Below, in pieces: positions 1 through 7,348 of a stretch of DNA of 16,653 bases. Origin of the DNA: an uncultured Collinsella sp. Its GTDB lineage: Bacteria; Actinomycetota; Coriobacteriia; Coriobacteriales; Coriobacteriaceae. Where the stretch lies: positions 1 to 16,653 of the forward strand of contig CAKUBM010000036.1 in assembly GCA_934643145.1 (NCBI GenBank). The letters are read 5' to 3'. The notes under the pieces were generated by a model. It had not been told where the DNA came from and did no database searches. It worked only from the letters and a program-made list of their open reading frames with translations. The translations under genes were made by a program, and so were the position numbers. Numbering within the stretch: position 1 is the stretch's first letter; each line of letters begins with the position of its first letter.

Positions 1-326
1 TCAAGAAGGAGTAACATCGGGATTTGCAGCGACGGACCTCAGGACGCTCTTACACCACGTCTGCGCGCGCGACCCGGGGGTACATCAGGATCAGAAAGAA
101 CATCCCAGCCTTTTTATGCAATTCGTAATGGAAAGTATGCAAAACACCTAGAGATAGCATTGCTGCTGTCCAAATTGAGCGCGCGGGGAAGCGGCGCCTC
201 CGCCCCGCGCCCAGATCAAGCAGGGCGGGGACGCTCCTAACGAACCCCCATTGGCAAACAAACGCGGCTCGAGCGCCATCCCAAAATAAGCTGCCCGAGC
301 CGCGTTTAACGGTAAGACATGAATAC
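1..326. other. Left-edge region without a convincing gene
   Basis: No gene is supported here. Plus frame 1 is open from base 1 to the TAA at 238-240, but it uses AGA, AGG and ATA codons and mixed third positions, unlike the GC3-rich genes nearby, and it encodes nothing I recognise. A GC-rich hairpin is visible, with arms GCGCGGGG (181-188) and CCCCGCGC (203-210), but no T-run follows it on either side. A minus-strand terminator at 260-307 belongs to the amidohydrolase. AT-richer sequence around 110-175 could hold a leftward promoter for a gene outside the window, but I could not define -10/-35 boxes with confidence. Confidence 0.5.
260..307 (-). terminator. Intrinsic terminator of the amidohydrolase gene
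   Basis: A perfect 12-bp inverted repeat (AAACGCGGCTCG at 260-271, CGAGCCGCGTTT at 296-307) encloses a 24-nt loop. Read on the minus strand it lies 19 bases past the amidohydrolase stop codon, and the descending arm runs into TTTGTTTG. The loop is longer than usual, so efficiency is uncertain. Confidence 0.75.
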
Positions 327-1976
327 TTAGCGCTCGTAGATTAGGTTGCCTGCCAGGTAGGTGGCCTGAACTTTGGTGTCCTGGAGCTCTTGGGGGTCGA
401 TGGTGAATGGATTTTGGTCTAGGACTACCAGGTCGGCGTATTTGCCGGGTTCCAGGCTGCCGAGGTTTTGCTCGTCGCCCGCTGCATAGGCGCTGCCCAG
501 GGTGTAGTTACGCAGAGCCGTTGCCGCATCGATACGCTCACTCGGCAGCCAGCCGCCCTCGGGCCAGTGGCTTTTGGGGTCTTGGCGCGTGATAGCCGTG
601 TAGAGCACGTTCATGCTAGTAACAGGCGTGATAGGGCTGTCGGTACCGAAGGCTTGGCGAATGCCGCGCTGTTTATAGGTCGCAAACGGCCACATGATGC
701 GGCTGCGCTCCAAGCCCAGGTCGCGCTCCGGACCACCCGGGTCGAGCGTGATATGGCAGGGCTGGCTCGAGGCGACCACGTTGAGCTTGCGCAGGCGGTC
801 GATGTCCTCGGGCAGGAGGTTCTCCAGATGCTCGAGTGTGTTATGGCCGTGCTGGGGCAGGCCGTACAGGTCGGCGGCCTCCTCAAAGATATCGAGCGCG
901 GCATGGATGGCACCGTCGCCGATGACGTGGATGCGCACGGTGTGCCCGCGCTCCGCAGCCGCCAGAACCAGCTTACGCATACGCTCGGCAGGAACTGTCA
1001 GACGGCCCTGGTCGCCCGGGAAGCGCGGGTTGGTATAGGGCTCGGTGAGATAGGCCGTGTGTTCGCTCGAGACGCCGTCGAAGAACTGCTTAAAACCAGG
1101 CGCCGAGAGCAGCGCATTGTTCGCGTAGCGGGTCTGCAGTTCTTCTAAGCGCGATTGGTCATCCAGCAACGTGGGGAACAGATGAGCTCGAATGCCCAGC
1201 TTGCCGGCTGTTTGCAGCTTGTCATAGACGTCGTCGCGGATAAAATCGCAGCCCGGCATGGGCATGAGCGACATGTCGCAGATCGAGGTGATGCCCTGCT
1301 CGGCCATGCGCTTCATCTGGTCGGCGTAAGCGCTCGCGATGCGGTCCTCGCCCAGCCACTCAAGGCAGCGCGGTAGCAGCTGCATGGCAGCCGCCTCGTG
1401 AGCAATGCCCGTGAGCTCGCCGTTTGCGTCCTTGTCGTAGCTGCCGCCCGCCGGCGGCTCGCTGTCGCGCGTGACGCCGAGCGCCTCGAGTGCACGGCTG
1501 TTGAGCCAAAGCGTGTGCCCGTCGCCCGAATACATAACGCAGGGACGATCGGGGAATGCCGCATCGAGCGACGCCTTGGTAGGATGCTCGGGCGGGTCCC
1601 AACGGTAGTCGCGCCAGCCCTGCGTCACAACCCAAGCGTCATCGGGCAGGTCCTTGGAAAACTCGAGCGCGTGCTGCACCAGCGCAGCCTCGGACGTGCC
1701 CATATCCATGAGCATGTACGGCGAGGAGCCGACCGAGGTATGGAAGAAGTGCAGATGAGCGTCATGGAAACCTGGGCAGACAAACTGCTCGCCGTAGTCG
1801 ATAACCGACGTGGCGGCAGGAGCGGCGGCAATCACGTCATCGGGCTTGCCGACTGCGACGATACGGTCGCCTGCGATGGCAATCGCCAGCTCGCGGGCGG
1901 TATCGATGCCGTCTTGCGCGGTAAAGACGTTCTTGGAGCGGATAATCCGATCGATATGTTGCATGGGCATCCCCAT
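327..1976 (-). CDS. YtcJ-type metal-dependent amidohydrolase
   Basis: A cytoplasmic amidohydrolase-superfamily enzyme (549 aa), expected to hydrolyse an amide or related C-N bond; the substrate cannot be read from the sequence. The composite N-terminal beta domain leads into CPGFHDAHLH, with the HxH metal pair at about H74/H76. Further family marks are HVIGDGA (H350), NTLEHLEN (H383) and the catalytic Asp in FGTDSP (about D446). The C-terminus closes with LEPGKYADLVVLDQNPF, the usual return to the beta domain. Length fits the YtcJ/amidohydrolase-3 group (about 530-560 aa). The start is chosen at MGMPMQHID; three in-frame ATGs (1976, 1970, 1964) lie within 12 bases and none has a strong Shine-Dalgarno, so the exact start is uncertain by a few codons. 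It is divergent from the M20 gene, with 156 bp between them, and has its own terminator downstream. No signal peptide is seen. Confidence 0.88.
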   Translation of the reverse strand: MGMPMQHIDRIIRSKNVFTAQDGIDTARELAIAIAGDRIVAVGKPDDVIAAAPAATSVIDYGEQFVCPGFHDAHLHFFHTSVGSSPYMLMDMGTSEAALVQHALEFSKDLPDDAWVVTQGWRDYRWDPPEHPTKASLDAAFPDRPCVMYSGDGHTLWLNSRALEALGVTRDSEPPAGGSYDKDANGELTGIAHEAAAMQLLPRCLEWLGEDRIASAYADQMKRMAEQGITSICDMSLMPMPGCDFIRDDVYDKLQTAGKLGIRAHLFPTLLDDQSRLEELQTRYANNALLSAPGFKQFFDGVSSEHTAYLTEPYTNPRFPGDQGRLTVPAERMRKLVLAAAERGHTVRIHVIGDGAIHAALDIFEEAADLYGLPQHGHNTLEHLENLLPEDIDRLRKLNVVASSQPCHITLDPGGPERDLGLERSRIMWPFATYKQRGIRQAFGTDSPITPVTSMNVLYTAITRQDPKSHWPEGGWLPSERIDAATALRNYTLGSAYAAGDEQNLGSLEPGKYADLVVLDQNPFTIDPQELQDTKVQATYLAGNLIYER

Positions 1977-2051
1977 CTCTGGCAGGAAATTCAACACCCC
2001 CGAGTGTACTCCCCCGCCCTTGTAACAAAACCCCAAGCGGCAAACGGCAAC

Positions 2052-2081
2052 TTTACCAGCCCTAGCGGCAGGTGGCATACT
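2052..2081 (+). promoter_or_regulatory. Possible promoter of the M20 amidohydrolase gene
   Basis: TTTACC (2052-2057) and CATACT (2076-2081) are separated by 18 bases, 51 bases upstream of the M20 start. Each matches the sigma-70-type consensus at about 4 of 6 positions, so this is only a candidate within the 156-bp divergent region. Confidence 0.3.
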
Positions 2082-2132
2082 GGAGAGAGCCTGTACGATT
2101 TTGCGATCAACCCAGCAAGGAGCAAATCGACC

Positions 2133-3596
2133 ATGACGAAGACCAAGGCACAGCAGATTATGGCGGCGACCGAGGCTCGCGCGGCTGACGACGTCACCGC
2201 AGCCATCAAAGATATCGCTACCGAGTTTGAACCCTACATCATCAAGCAGCGCCGCCACTTCCATAAGCACCCGGAGCTGAGCCTCGCCGAGGAGCGCACG
2301 ACTTCTGACATCGCCAACCAGCTCGACGCCATGAATATCCCCTACGAGCGTCCGCTCAAGACCGGCTTGGTGGCAACGCTTCGCGGTACCGCGCCGGATG
2401 CCTACCGCGAGGACGGCACGCCACGCCGCCGCATCCTGCTGCGCGCCGACATCGACGCCCTGCCCGTCACCGAGCAGACCGGCGAGGAGTTCGCCAGCGT
2501 CAACGAGGGCTGCATGCACGCCTGTGGCCATGACTGCCACATCGCCATGATGCTCGGCACGCTGCAGATCCTGCGCCATATGACCGACGACATCCACGGC
2601 GAGGTCCGCATCGTCTTCCAGCCCAGTGAGGAAAACGGCCAGGGCGCGAAACTCATGATCGGCACGGGCGTGCTCGACGGCGTCGATGGTGCCTACGCCG
2701 CGCATATCTGGAGCGAGGTTGACGCCGGCACCGTAAGCTGCGAGCCCGGTCCGCGCATGGCCAATACCGACTGGTTCCGCATTGATGTCCGCGGCACCTC
2801 GTGCCATGGCGCCATGCCCCAACGCGGCCACGACGCCGTTATGGTTGCCGCCGAGATCGTCAACGCCCTGCAGACCATCGTTTCGCGCGAGATCAGCCCC
2901 TATGAGCCGGCTGTCATCACCGTCGGCGAGCTGCACGGCGGCACCGCGCGCAACGTTATCGCCGGCACGGCCTACCTCGCCGGCACGGTGCGCACCTACG
3001 GAGATTCGACCCACGAGGAAATGCCGGAGCTTATGCGCCGCATCGTGGAACATACCGCGGCCGCCTTGGGCGCCGAGGCAGAGCTCACCGACTACACCAT
3101 CGCCAACTACAAGGTCGAAAACGACGCCGCCTCGAGCGAGCGCTGTCGTCAGGCCGTAATCAAGTGCTTGGGCCCCACCGGTCAAGGCCATTACCGTGGC
3201 ACGCTTTCGGGCGAGGATTTTTCGGAGTACCTGCGCCGCGTACCGGGCGTGCTCGCCTTTGTAGGTACGCGCAACCCCAAGATTGGCGCCACGTACGCCC
3301 AGCATTCCTGCTTTTACAAGATTGACGAGACCGTGCTGGCAAAGGGCTCCATGGTGGCCGCCCAGTATGCTATCGACTTTTTGGCCGAGCCCACGCAAGA
3401 GGAGCTCGACGGCCCCGCGATTACCGCGGTCGCCGAAACCAACCCCGATCTGGCCGCCAAGTTGCGCTCTGCCAAGGCGACGACCGCCGAGGCTCGCGAC
3501 GCCATCCATGATGCCCGAACGGCTCGCCATGCCGCGATCAAGGGCATCCACGACGCACGCGCTGCTGCACGCCGCGAGGAGAAGCACGACGAGTAG
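2133..3596 (+). CDS. M20D-family amidohydrolase / aminoacyl peptidase
   Basis: A dinuclear-metal hydrolase (487 aa) of the M20D group, whose members cleave N-acyl amino acids, hippurate-like amides or small peptides; the exact substrate is unknown. Family marks in order are RRHFHKHPELS (about 40-50), RADIDALPVTEQTGEEF (about 104-120), the metal motif HACGHDCH (C131, H133, H136), PSEENGQGA (E166/E167), AAHIWS (H191), the lid-domain motif GTSCHGAMPQ and a late SGEDFSEY/AQHSCFY segment. The start ATG follows AAGGAG (2117-2122) with 10 bases of spacing. The catalytic unit ends near residue 420; beyond it lies a tail of about 65 residues rich in Ala, Arg, His and Glu, with the repeat AIHDARTAR...GIHDARAAAR, not expected in the family. 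It is divergent from another amide hydrolase, which suggests a shared catabolic theme (inference). Confidence 0.9.
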   Translation: MTKTKAQQIMAATEARAADDVTAAIKDIATEFEPYIIKQRRHFHKHPELSLAEERTTSDIANQLDAMNIPYERPLKTGLVATLRGTAPDAYREDGTPRRRILLRADIDALPVTEQTGEEFASVNEGCMHACGHDCHIAMMLGTLQILRHMTDDIHGEVRIVFQPSEENGQGAKLMIGTGVLDGVDGAYAAHIWSEVDAGTVSCEPGPRMANTDWFRIDVRGTSCHGAMPQRGHDAVMVAAEIVNALQTIVSREISPYEPAVITVGELHGGTARNVIAGTAYLAGTVRTYGDSTHEEMPELMRRIVEHTAAALGAEAELTDYTIANYKVENDAASSERCRQAVIKCLGPTGQGHYRGTLSGEDFSEYLRRVPGVLAFVGTRNPKIGATYAQHSCFYKIDETVLAKGSMVAAQYAIDFLAEPTQEELDGPAITAVAETNPDLAAKLRSAKATTAEARDAIHDARTARHAAIKGIHDARAAARREEKHDE

Positions 3597-3641
3597 TCGA
3601 TTCGCTGGCATCTCGCAGTCATAGCCACATCGCGATGTCAA

Positions 3642-3677
3642 AGCGGGGGCGGACGTATCGAAACGTCCGCCCCCGCT
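3642..3677. terminator. Strong two-way terminator hairpin between convergent genes
   Basis: A perfect 15-bp stem (3642-3656 with 3663-3677) with a 6-base loop lies 45 bases past the M20 stop. T-rich sequence follows on the plus side (CATTCTTC) and TTTGAC follows on the minus side. It sits between the M20 gene and the convergent zinc-ribbon gene, so it probably serves both. Confidence 0.8.
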
Positions 3678-3697
3678 CATTCTTCAAGCGCTATTTC

Positions 3698-3726
3698 TAC
3701 CATTTCTACCCCGTCCCCAAATGGCA
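3698..3726 (-). repeat. REP-like constant-loop hairpin, copy 1
   Basis: Arms CCATTT (3700-3705) and AAATGG (3719-3724), extendable to 8 bp with one mismatch, enclose a 13-nt loop. On the minus strand the loop reads GGGGACGGGGTAG. The element begins about 10 nt past the stop codon of the zinc-ribbon gene. It shares loop length and the GGGGAC core with the copies near 6376, 8991 and 11310. Confidence 0.65.
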
Positions 3727-3736
3727 GACGGCGTGG

Positions 3737-5032
3737 CTACTCGTCCTGAGGCTCCTCGTCGGAGCTTGGCTCGGACGCCGACTCAGGTGCAGGTGCAGGT
3801 GCCGGCTCAGGCTCAGGCTCAGGCTCAGATGCCGTCTCAGACTCGGGCGCCGGTTCAGGCTCGGGCGCCGGCTCAGGCTCGGGCGCGGGAACAGGTGCAG
3901 GTGCCGGCGAAGCATCCGGAGCACCGTGACCCGAAGGAGCGGACTTCTTCTCGAAGGGCAATACAAAAGTCAGAACGTCGTCCTTATCCTCATCGGCCCA
4001 TTCGCTTGCATAGCGTGCAACCCAATAGCCAACGGCACGGTGCTTGAGCATCTTGCCAAAGACCGTGAGGAATACCGTGACAAACGCCGTCAGCACCAAG
4101 AACAATACGAGCGTGATGCCACCGCCAGTAACAAGCGCCTCAATAGCCGTAGGACGGTAGTAGTAGCTATACATACCGACAGAGGCAATGGTGCCAAAGA
4201 CGAACGTCAGAATCCAGGTGACAACGTTGGCGACCAGGCCCGTCAAAAACTCGGGAAGGAACGAAGCACAGAACAGCTTGGTCTTGTTGTGCTTAAACGC
4301 CGCCCAGACCTTGTCGAGCGAAAACGCACTCTCCACACGACCAGTCACCGCAAAGTGCATCACGGCGATGTCGGCGAACATTTTAAAGAAGACCCCCAGG
4401 ACCGCCGTGGCAATCATAGCCAGGACAAGCAAGCCAAGCGAGCCAAACAGCGCAGCCTCGAGCGCATAAGAGCCGTAATAAGAATACGAGCCCGCGGCGC
4501 CAATTACCACGCTCTCCACCAGCGAAAGCACTACACCGATAACGGGAATGGCAGCGATAACCTCGAGCACGACCGAGATAACGCTCGAAAAGACTCCGAG
4601 GCCAAACGACGTTGAACGCATGAGTGGACGATCCATACCGTCATCAACCTTGAGCGAAAGATCACGGCCCCACTCGATACCAAAGCCGGAACCGCACACG
4701 CTCGCAATGCAAGCCGCCAAAAAGCCGATGGCAGCCGCAATGCCGCCAATAACGGGAATAAACAACACGAGCACCGACACAACGCAAATCAGCGCCGGCA
4801 AAAACGCGATTTGGCATACACGCTGAAGCACACCCGGAGTCTTGGTCATATCTTGGAACGCCTGAGCCACACAGCCCTTTGGCGCATTCGCCACGGGCGG
4901 TTGCGGAACAAACTGCTGGGGCTGAGGCTGTCCCTGGGGAGCGGGTCCAGCGGCACCGGCATTAGGAGCACCACACGCGCCGCAGAACTTGTCGTTATCG
5001 CCCATGGGGGCGCCACACTGCGAGCAGAACAT
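3737..5032 (-). CDS. Zinc-ribbon membrane protein, DUF4013-like, with Pro/Glu tail
   Basis: Function unknown (431 aa). The N-terminus is a four-cysteine zinc ribbon (C3/C6 and C17/C20, each CGAP-like), followed by a Pro/Gln-rich linker (about 28-50). Hydrophobic segments are visible near 76-93, 95-113, 143-180, 192-217, 262-290 and 302-326, and the end of this region (AVGYWVARYASEWADED) resembles DUF4013-type proteins. A soluble tail of about 60 residues follows, made almost only of Pro, Ala, Glu and Ser (PEPEPAP repeats), ending in SSDEEPQDE. The start at MFCSQCG is chosen because GAAGGGA precedes it by about 8 bases; an upstream ATG at 5104 would add 24 unlikely residues. Zinc-ribbon plus membrane-domain proteins are common in Gram-positives without a settled role. 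It is convergent with the M20 gene. Confidence 0.8.
   Translation of the reverse strand: MFCSQCGAPMGDNDKFCGACGAPNAGAAGPAPQGQPQPQQFVPQPPVANAPKGCVAQAFQDMTKTPGVLQRVCQIAFLPALICVVSVLVLFIPVIGGIAAAIGFLAACIASVCGSGFGIEWGRDLSLKVDDGMDRPLMRSTSFGLGVFSSVISVVLEVIAAIPVIGVVLSLVESVVIGAAGSYSYYGSYALEAALFGSLGLLVLAMIATAVLGVFFKMFADIAVMHFAVTGRVESAFSLDKVWAAFKHNKTKLFCASFLPEFLTGLVANVVTWILTFVFGTIASVGMYSYYYRPTAIEALVTGGGITLVLFLVLTAFVTVFLTVFGKMLKHRAVGYWVARYASEWADEDKDDVLTFVLPFEKKSAPSGHGAPDASPAPAPVPAPEPEPAPEPEPAPESETASEPEPEPEPAPAPAPESASEPSSDEEPQDE
3745..3915. repeat. Low-complexity GGCTCAGGCTC-type repeat tract
   Basis: An array of near-identical 6- and 12-base units (GGCTCA, GGTGCA, GGCGCC variants) encodes the Pro/Glu tail of the zinc-ribbon protein on the minus strand. 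It also makes misleading Arg/Leu-rich open frames on the plus strand. Such tracts can change length by slippage. Confidence 0.75.
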
Positions 5033-5181
5033 AGAATCATCCCTTCGTATCTTGAGCGAATCACTTGGATCGCAAACGATGTCTTTAGCATCATTATTGC
5101 CCAATGTGGGGTCAAATACTCAAAGATGACCGATTTGCAAGGTACACGGCGCCAGCAGGCGGTTCGTTGAATACGTCTGCG

Positions 5182-6204
5182 TTAGTTCGTTCCGCGGAAA
5201 CCCTTGCCGACGATCTCGGAGCTGTCGACAATCGTGATAAAGGCACCCGGATCGATCTCGCGCGCGTAGCGACGCAGTTGCACGGCCTCGCGACGACTCA
5301 GCACGCTCATGATCACCGTCACGCACTTGCCCGAGAAGGCGCCGTAGCCGCGGCTGATAGTCGCCGTACGGTTGAGATGCTTGACGATAAACTCCTCGAC
5401 CTTAAGGGGCTCGGAACAAATGACCGTGCACACCTTACGAAGGTGAATGCTCTCAATGGCTTTGTCGACCACAAGCGTCTTGGCAAACAGGCCGAGTACG
5501 CAATACAGACCGACACGCGGGCCATACAAAAAGGCCGCGATGGTCACGATGCCGATATCGACCAGCAGCAGCGCACGGCCAATCTCGAGCGTGGTGCGGC
5601 GTTTGAGGATCATGGCGAGAATGTCCGTGCCGCCCGTCGAGGCGCCGATATCAAAGACGATAGCGCTGCCGAGCGCCGGCAGAATCACGGCAAAGCACAG
5701 GTCGAGCCACATATCGCCCGTCATCGAGACATCGGTCGGAATAAAGAGCTCAAACAGCGAAACATAGGCGGACAGCGCAAACGAGGCAAAGACACTCCAC
5801 AGGATTGCCTTGCGCTCCAAAAAGATAAAGCCCAGGATGACGAGCACCGCATTGATAATCCACATAAAAACGCCGACGGGCAGGGTCGGGAACAGCGTGG
5901 ACAGAATGACCGACACGCCCGAGGTGCCGCCAAAAGCAAAGTGATTAGGTGTTTTAAACGCAACGATGGCAAAGGCCGTGAGGATCAGGCCCAAATTGAG
6001 CTCGGCAAAAAAGCGCGGAAAGCCCGGCTCCTGACTGCGCTTGCGACCAGCGCGCTCGCCCCGCTCGATAACATCGCGATCGACCACGCGCTCCATCGGC
6101 ACTACGGGAGGACGATGCACCTCCTCGGCAGCACGCGACGCCGCCTCTGCCGCAGCGGCCTCAATTGCCCATGCCTTGCTTTCTGTTTCGTGCTCGTCGG
6201 CCAT
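5182..6204 (-). CDS. YitT-family membrane protein with DUF2179 domain
   Basis: A polytopic membrane protein (340 aa) of the YitT/DUF161 family, whose biochemical role is not established. After a charged, Ala-rich N-terminal extension (about residues 1-62, no membrane segment), five hydrophobic segments span about 68-88, 93-129, 133-155, 167-187 and 212-245. The family's glycine motifs are seen as FGGTSGVSVIL (91-101) and GASTGGTDI (188-195). Residues about 255-335 form the soluble C-terminal DUF2179 domain, including TISRGYGAFSGKCVTVIMSVLSRRE and AFITIVDSSEIVGKGF. The start is supported by GAGGGG about 8 bases upstream. The N-terminal extension is longer than in typical Firmicute members. It appears monocistronic, with an intergenic gap on each side. 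Confidence 0.88.
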   Translation of the reverse strand: MADEHETESKAWAIEAAAAEAASRAAEEVHRPPVVPMERVVDRDVIERGERAGRKRSQEPGFPRFFAELNLGLILTAFAIVAFKTPNHFAFGGTSGVSVILSTLFPTLPVGVFMWIINAVLVILGFIFLERKAILWSVFASFALSAYVSLFELFIPTDVSMTGDMWLDLCFAVILPALGSAIVFDIGASTGGTDILAMILKRRTTLEIGRALLLVDIGIVTIAAFLYGPRVGLYCVLGLFAKTLVVDKAIESIHLRKVCTVICSEPLKVEEFIVKHLNRTATISRGYGAFSGKCVTVIMSVLSRREAVQLRRYAREIDPGAFITIVDSSEIVGKGFRGTN

Positions 6205-6318
6205 TACGGCAACCCCTCGTTAACAATTTGGAAACAATGCGCCCATTAGAGTAACGCGGAACGCGACGATTGCAACCCCTAGTTAGACGAGCGGTATGCC
6301 TACATCGGGAGCGTACAA

Positions 6319-6358
6319 AAACGGCCGGCCACGCTTTTGCTTGCGCGGTCGGCCGTTT
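6319..6358 (-). terminator. Terminator of the amaP-DUF2273-asp23 operon
   Basis: A 16-bp stem (6319-6334 with 6343-6358), imperfect at two positions, encloses an 8-base loop. On the minus strand the final arm ends GGCCGGCCGTTTTTG, giving a five-T run. It lies about 52 bases past the asp23 stop, with a REP-like hairpin in between. Confidence 0.8.
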
Positions 6359-6375
6359 AACGTTTTCGCAGATAA

Positions 6376-6412
6376 AACCTGCCAAAACAAACCTGTCCCC
6401 TTTTGGAAGGTT
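6376..6412 (-). repeat. REP-like constant-loop hairpin, copy 2 (overlaps the asp23 stop codon)
   Basis: Arms AACCTGCCAAAA (6376-6387) and TTTTGGAAGGTT (6401-6412) form a 12-bp stem with one mismatch around a 13-nt loop. On the minus strand the loop reads GGGGACAGGTTTG. The TAA stop of asp23 (6411-6413) lies inside the outer arm. The 55 bases at 6358-6412 match the reverse complement of 11230-11284 at 50 positions by my hand alignment. Confidence 0.75.
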
Positions 6413-6926
6413 ATTCGTGCTGGCTGGTGCGGTGCTCATACTCCTCAGGGGTGATGACATCCTCGATGCGCAGGTTGACGCCCGCCACCTCAAGGCCGGT
6501 CATCGCGGCAAGGCGCTCGGTGACACGTGCCTTGACATCGTCGAAGATCGCGGGCGCATAGGCGCCGTACTCGATGATGACGGAGATGTTGACGACCACG
6601 CGATTGTCATCGGTGACCTCAACCGTCACGCCCTTGGTCAGATTCTCGGCACCAAACTGCTCCTGCACAAAGTGCATGAGGTTACCCTTCATGCCCAGAA
6701 CGTGCGGAACCTCGCGGGTGGCCATGGCAACGATCTTCTCGATCACACCGTTGGAATAGGTCAGCGAGTCCTCGGACTCGTCCGCTTCCTCGTCATCCTC
6801 ATCCACATCGGACTCGGCCTCGACGAGCGCCTCATCCTCGAGCGTTACGCCCTCGGCGTCGGCGGTGACGGTCTCGTCTGCCTCGAGCTCGGTATCGGCT
6901 ACATCGACCTTCGTATTAAAAGCCAT
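6411..6926 (-). CDS. asp23: Asp23/Gls24-family envelope stress protein
   Basis: An Asp23/Gls24 (DUF322) protein, 171 aa; family members are abundant cytoplasmic proteins held at the membrane by AmaP and tied to cell-envelope homeostasis. The conserved core is residues about 55-160: YSNGVIEKIVAMATREVPHV, then KGVTVEVTDDNRVVVNISVIIEYGAYAPAIFDDVKARVTERLAAMTGLEVAGVNLRIEDV. Before it is an unusual acidic leader of about 54 residues (runs such as ESDVDEDDEEADESEDS), which roughly doubles the length of the part ahead of the core. The start is firm: AAGGAGGA sits about 5 bases upstream. It is the third gene of an amaP-DUF2273-asp23 operon, 44 bp after DUF2273. Its stop codon lies within a REP-like hairpin. 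Confidence 0.9.
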   Translation of the reverse strand: MAFNTKVDVADTELEADETVTADAEGVTLEDEALVEAESDVDEDDEEADESEDSLTYSNGVIEKIVAMATREVPHVLGMKGNLMHFVQEQFGAENLTKGVTVEVTDDNRVVVNISVIIEYGAYAPAIFDDVKARVTERLAAMTGLEVAGVNLRIEDVITPEEYEHRTSQHE

Positions 6927-6970
6927 GGTTCCTCCTTATGCCTGCCGCGGATGCGACAGTCGAATACATA

Positions 6971-7348
6971 TTAGCGGCCGCTAAACAGACGGCCGAAGAA
7001 GTTGACGATCCCGTTCTCGCCGTCGCGAATTTGGCCGATCACAGCGCCGATCAGCACGAAGAATGCAATGACGAGCGTGTCCCACAGGCCCAACGTGAGC
7101 ACCAACACAGCGAGGATAAAGCCAGCGACGGCGCCGAGCGTGGTGTTGGGATGACGCACAGCATAGCTCCAGATGGCAGCGCCCGTACCCTTGATGAGAC
7201 CCATAGCCTCGTCAAAATCCGCGGCTGCCGCGTCTTGCAACTCGGTTGCCTCTGCTTTGGAATCAACAGGTTCGCTCGCCGGTGTGGCGCTCTGGTCAAT
7301 CGTCAGGCGCGGCGTACGAGCGGTCTTATCTTGATTGGTATCACTCAC
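6971..7348 (-). CDS. DUF2273-like small membrane protein of the asp23 operon
   Basis: A small membrane protein (125 aa). The C-terminal 77 residues, from MGLIKGTGAAIW to NFFGRLFSGR, match the DUF2273 pattern: two hydrophobic helices (about 66-83 and 87-101) and a short basic end with GQIRDGENGIVNFFGRLF. Canonical DUF2273 proteins are about 60-80 aa; here a hydrophilic, Ala/Asp/Thr-rich N-terminus of about 48 residues is added. I choose the GTG at 7346-7348 because GGAGG sits 6 bases upstream, inside the end of amaP. The reading frame is open further upstream, but there it runs antisense-like, Arg/Ser-rich sequence over amaP. The 8-base overlap with amaP indicates translational coupling. Its likely role is a membrane partner in the Asp23/AmaP complex (inference from synteny). 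Confidence 0.82.
   Translation of the reverse strand: MSDTNQDKTARTPRLTIDQSATPASEPVDSKAEATELQDAAAADFDEAMGLIKGTGAAIWSYAVRHPNTTLGAVAGFILAVLVLTLGLWDTLVIAFFVLIGAVIGQIRDGENGIVNFFGRLFSGR

Noticed and set aside
1..240. Open plus frame at the left edge, possible end of a gene
   Set aside because: Codon use (AGA, AGG, ATA) and third-base composition are unlike the other genes, and the product is unrecognisable. An edge effect cannot be excluded.
1398..2132. Plus-strand extension of the M20 frame across the amidohydrolase gene
   Set aside because: It is antisense to a clear gene. The M20 start at 2133 has a proper Shine-Dalgarno and the upstream residues match no family.
1977..3680. Long open minus-strand frame continuing upstream of the amidohydrolase, antisense to the M20 gene
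   Set aside because: It is the mirror of a GC3-rich gene. The M20 protein on the plus strand has all family motifs, while the antisense product has none, and the amidohydrolase has a natural N-terminus at 1976.
3635..4615. Arg/Leu-rich plus-strand frame over the zinc-ribbon gene
   Set aside because: It is the reverse reading of the Pro/Glu repeat tract and of membrane segments; no plausible protein.
5104..6249. Plus-strand frame of about 380 codons over the YitT gene
   Set aside because: Antisense shadow; the minus strand encodes a complete YitT/DUF2179 protein.
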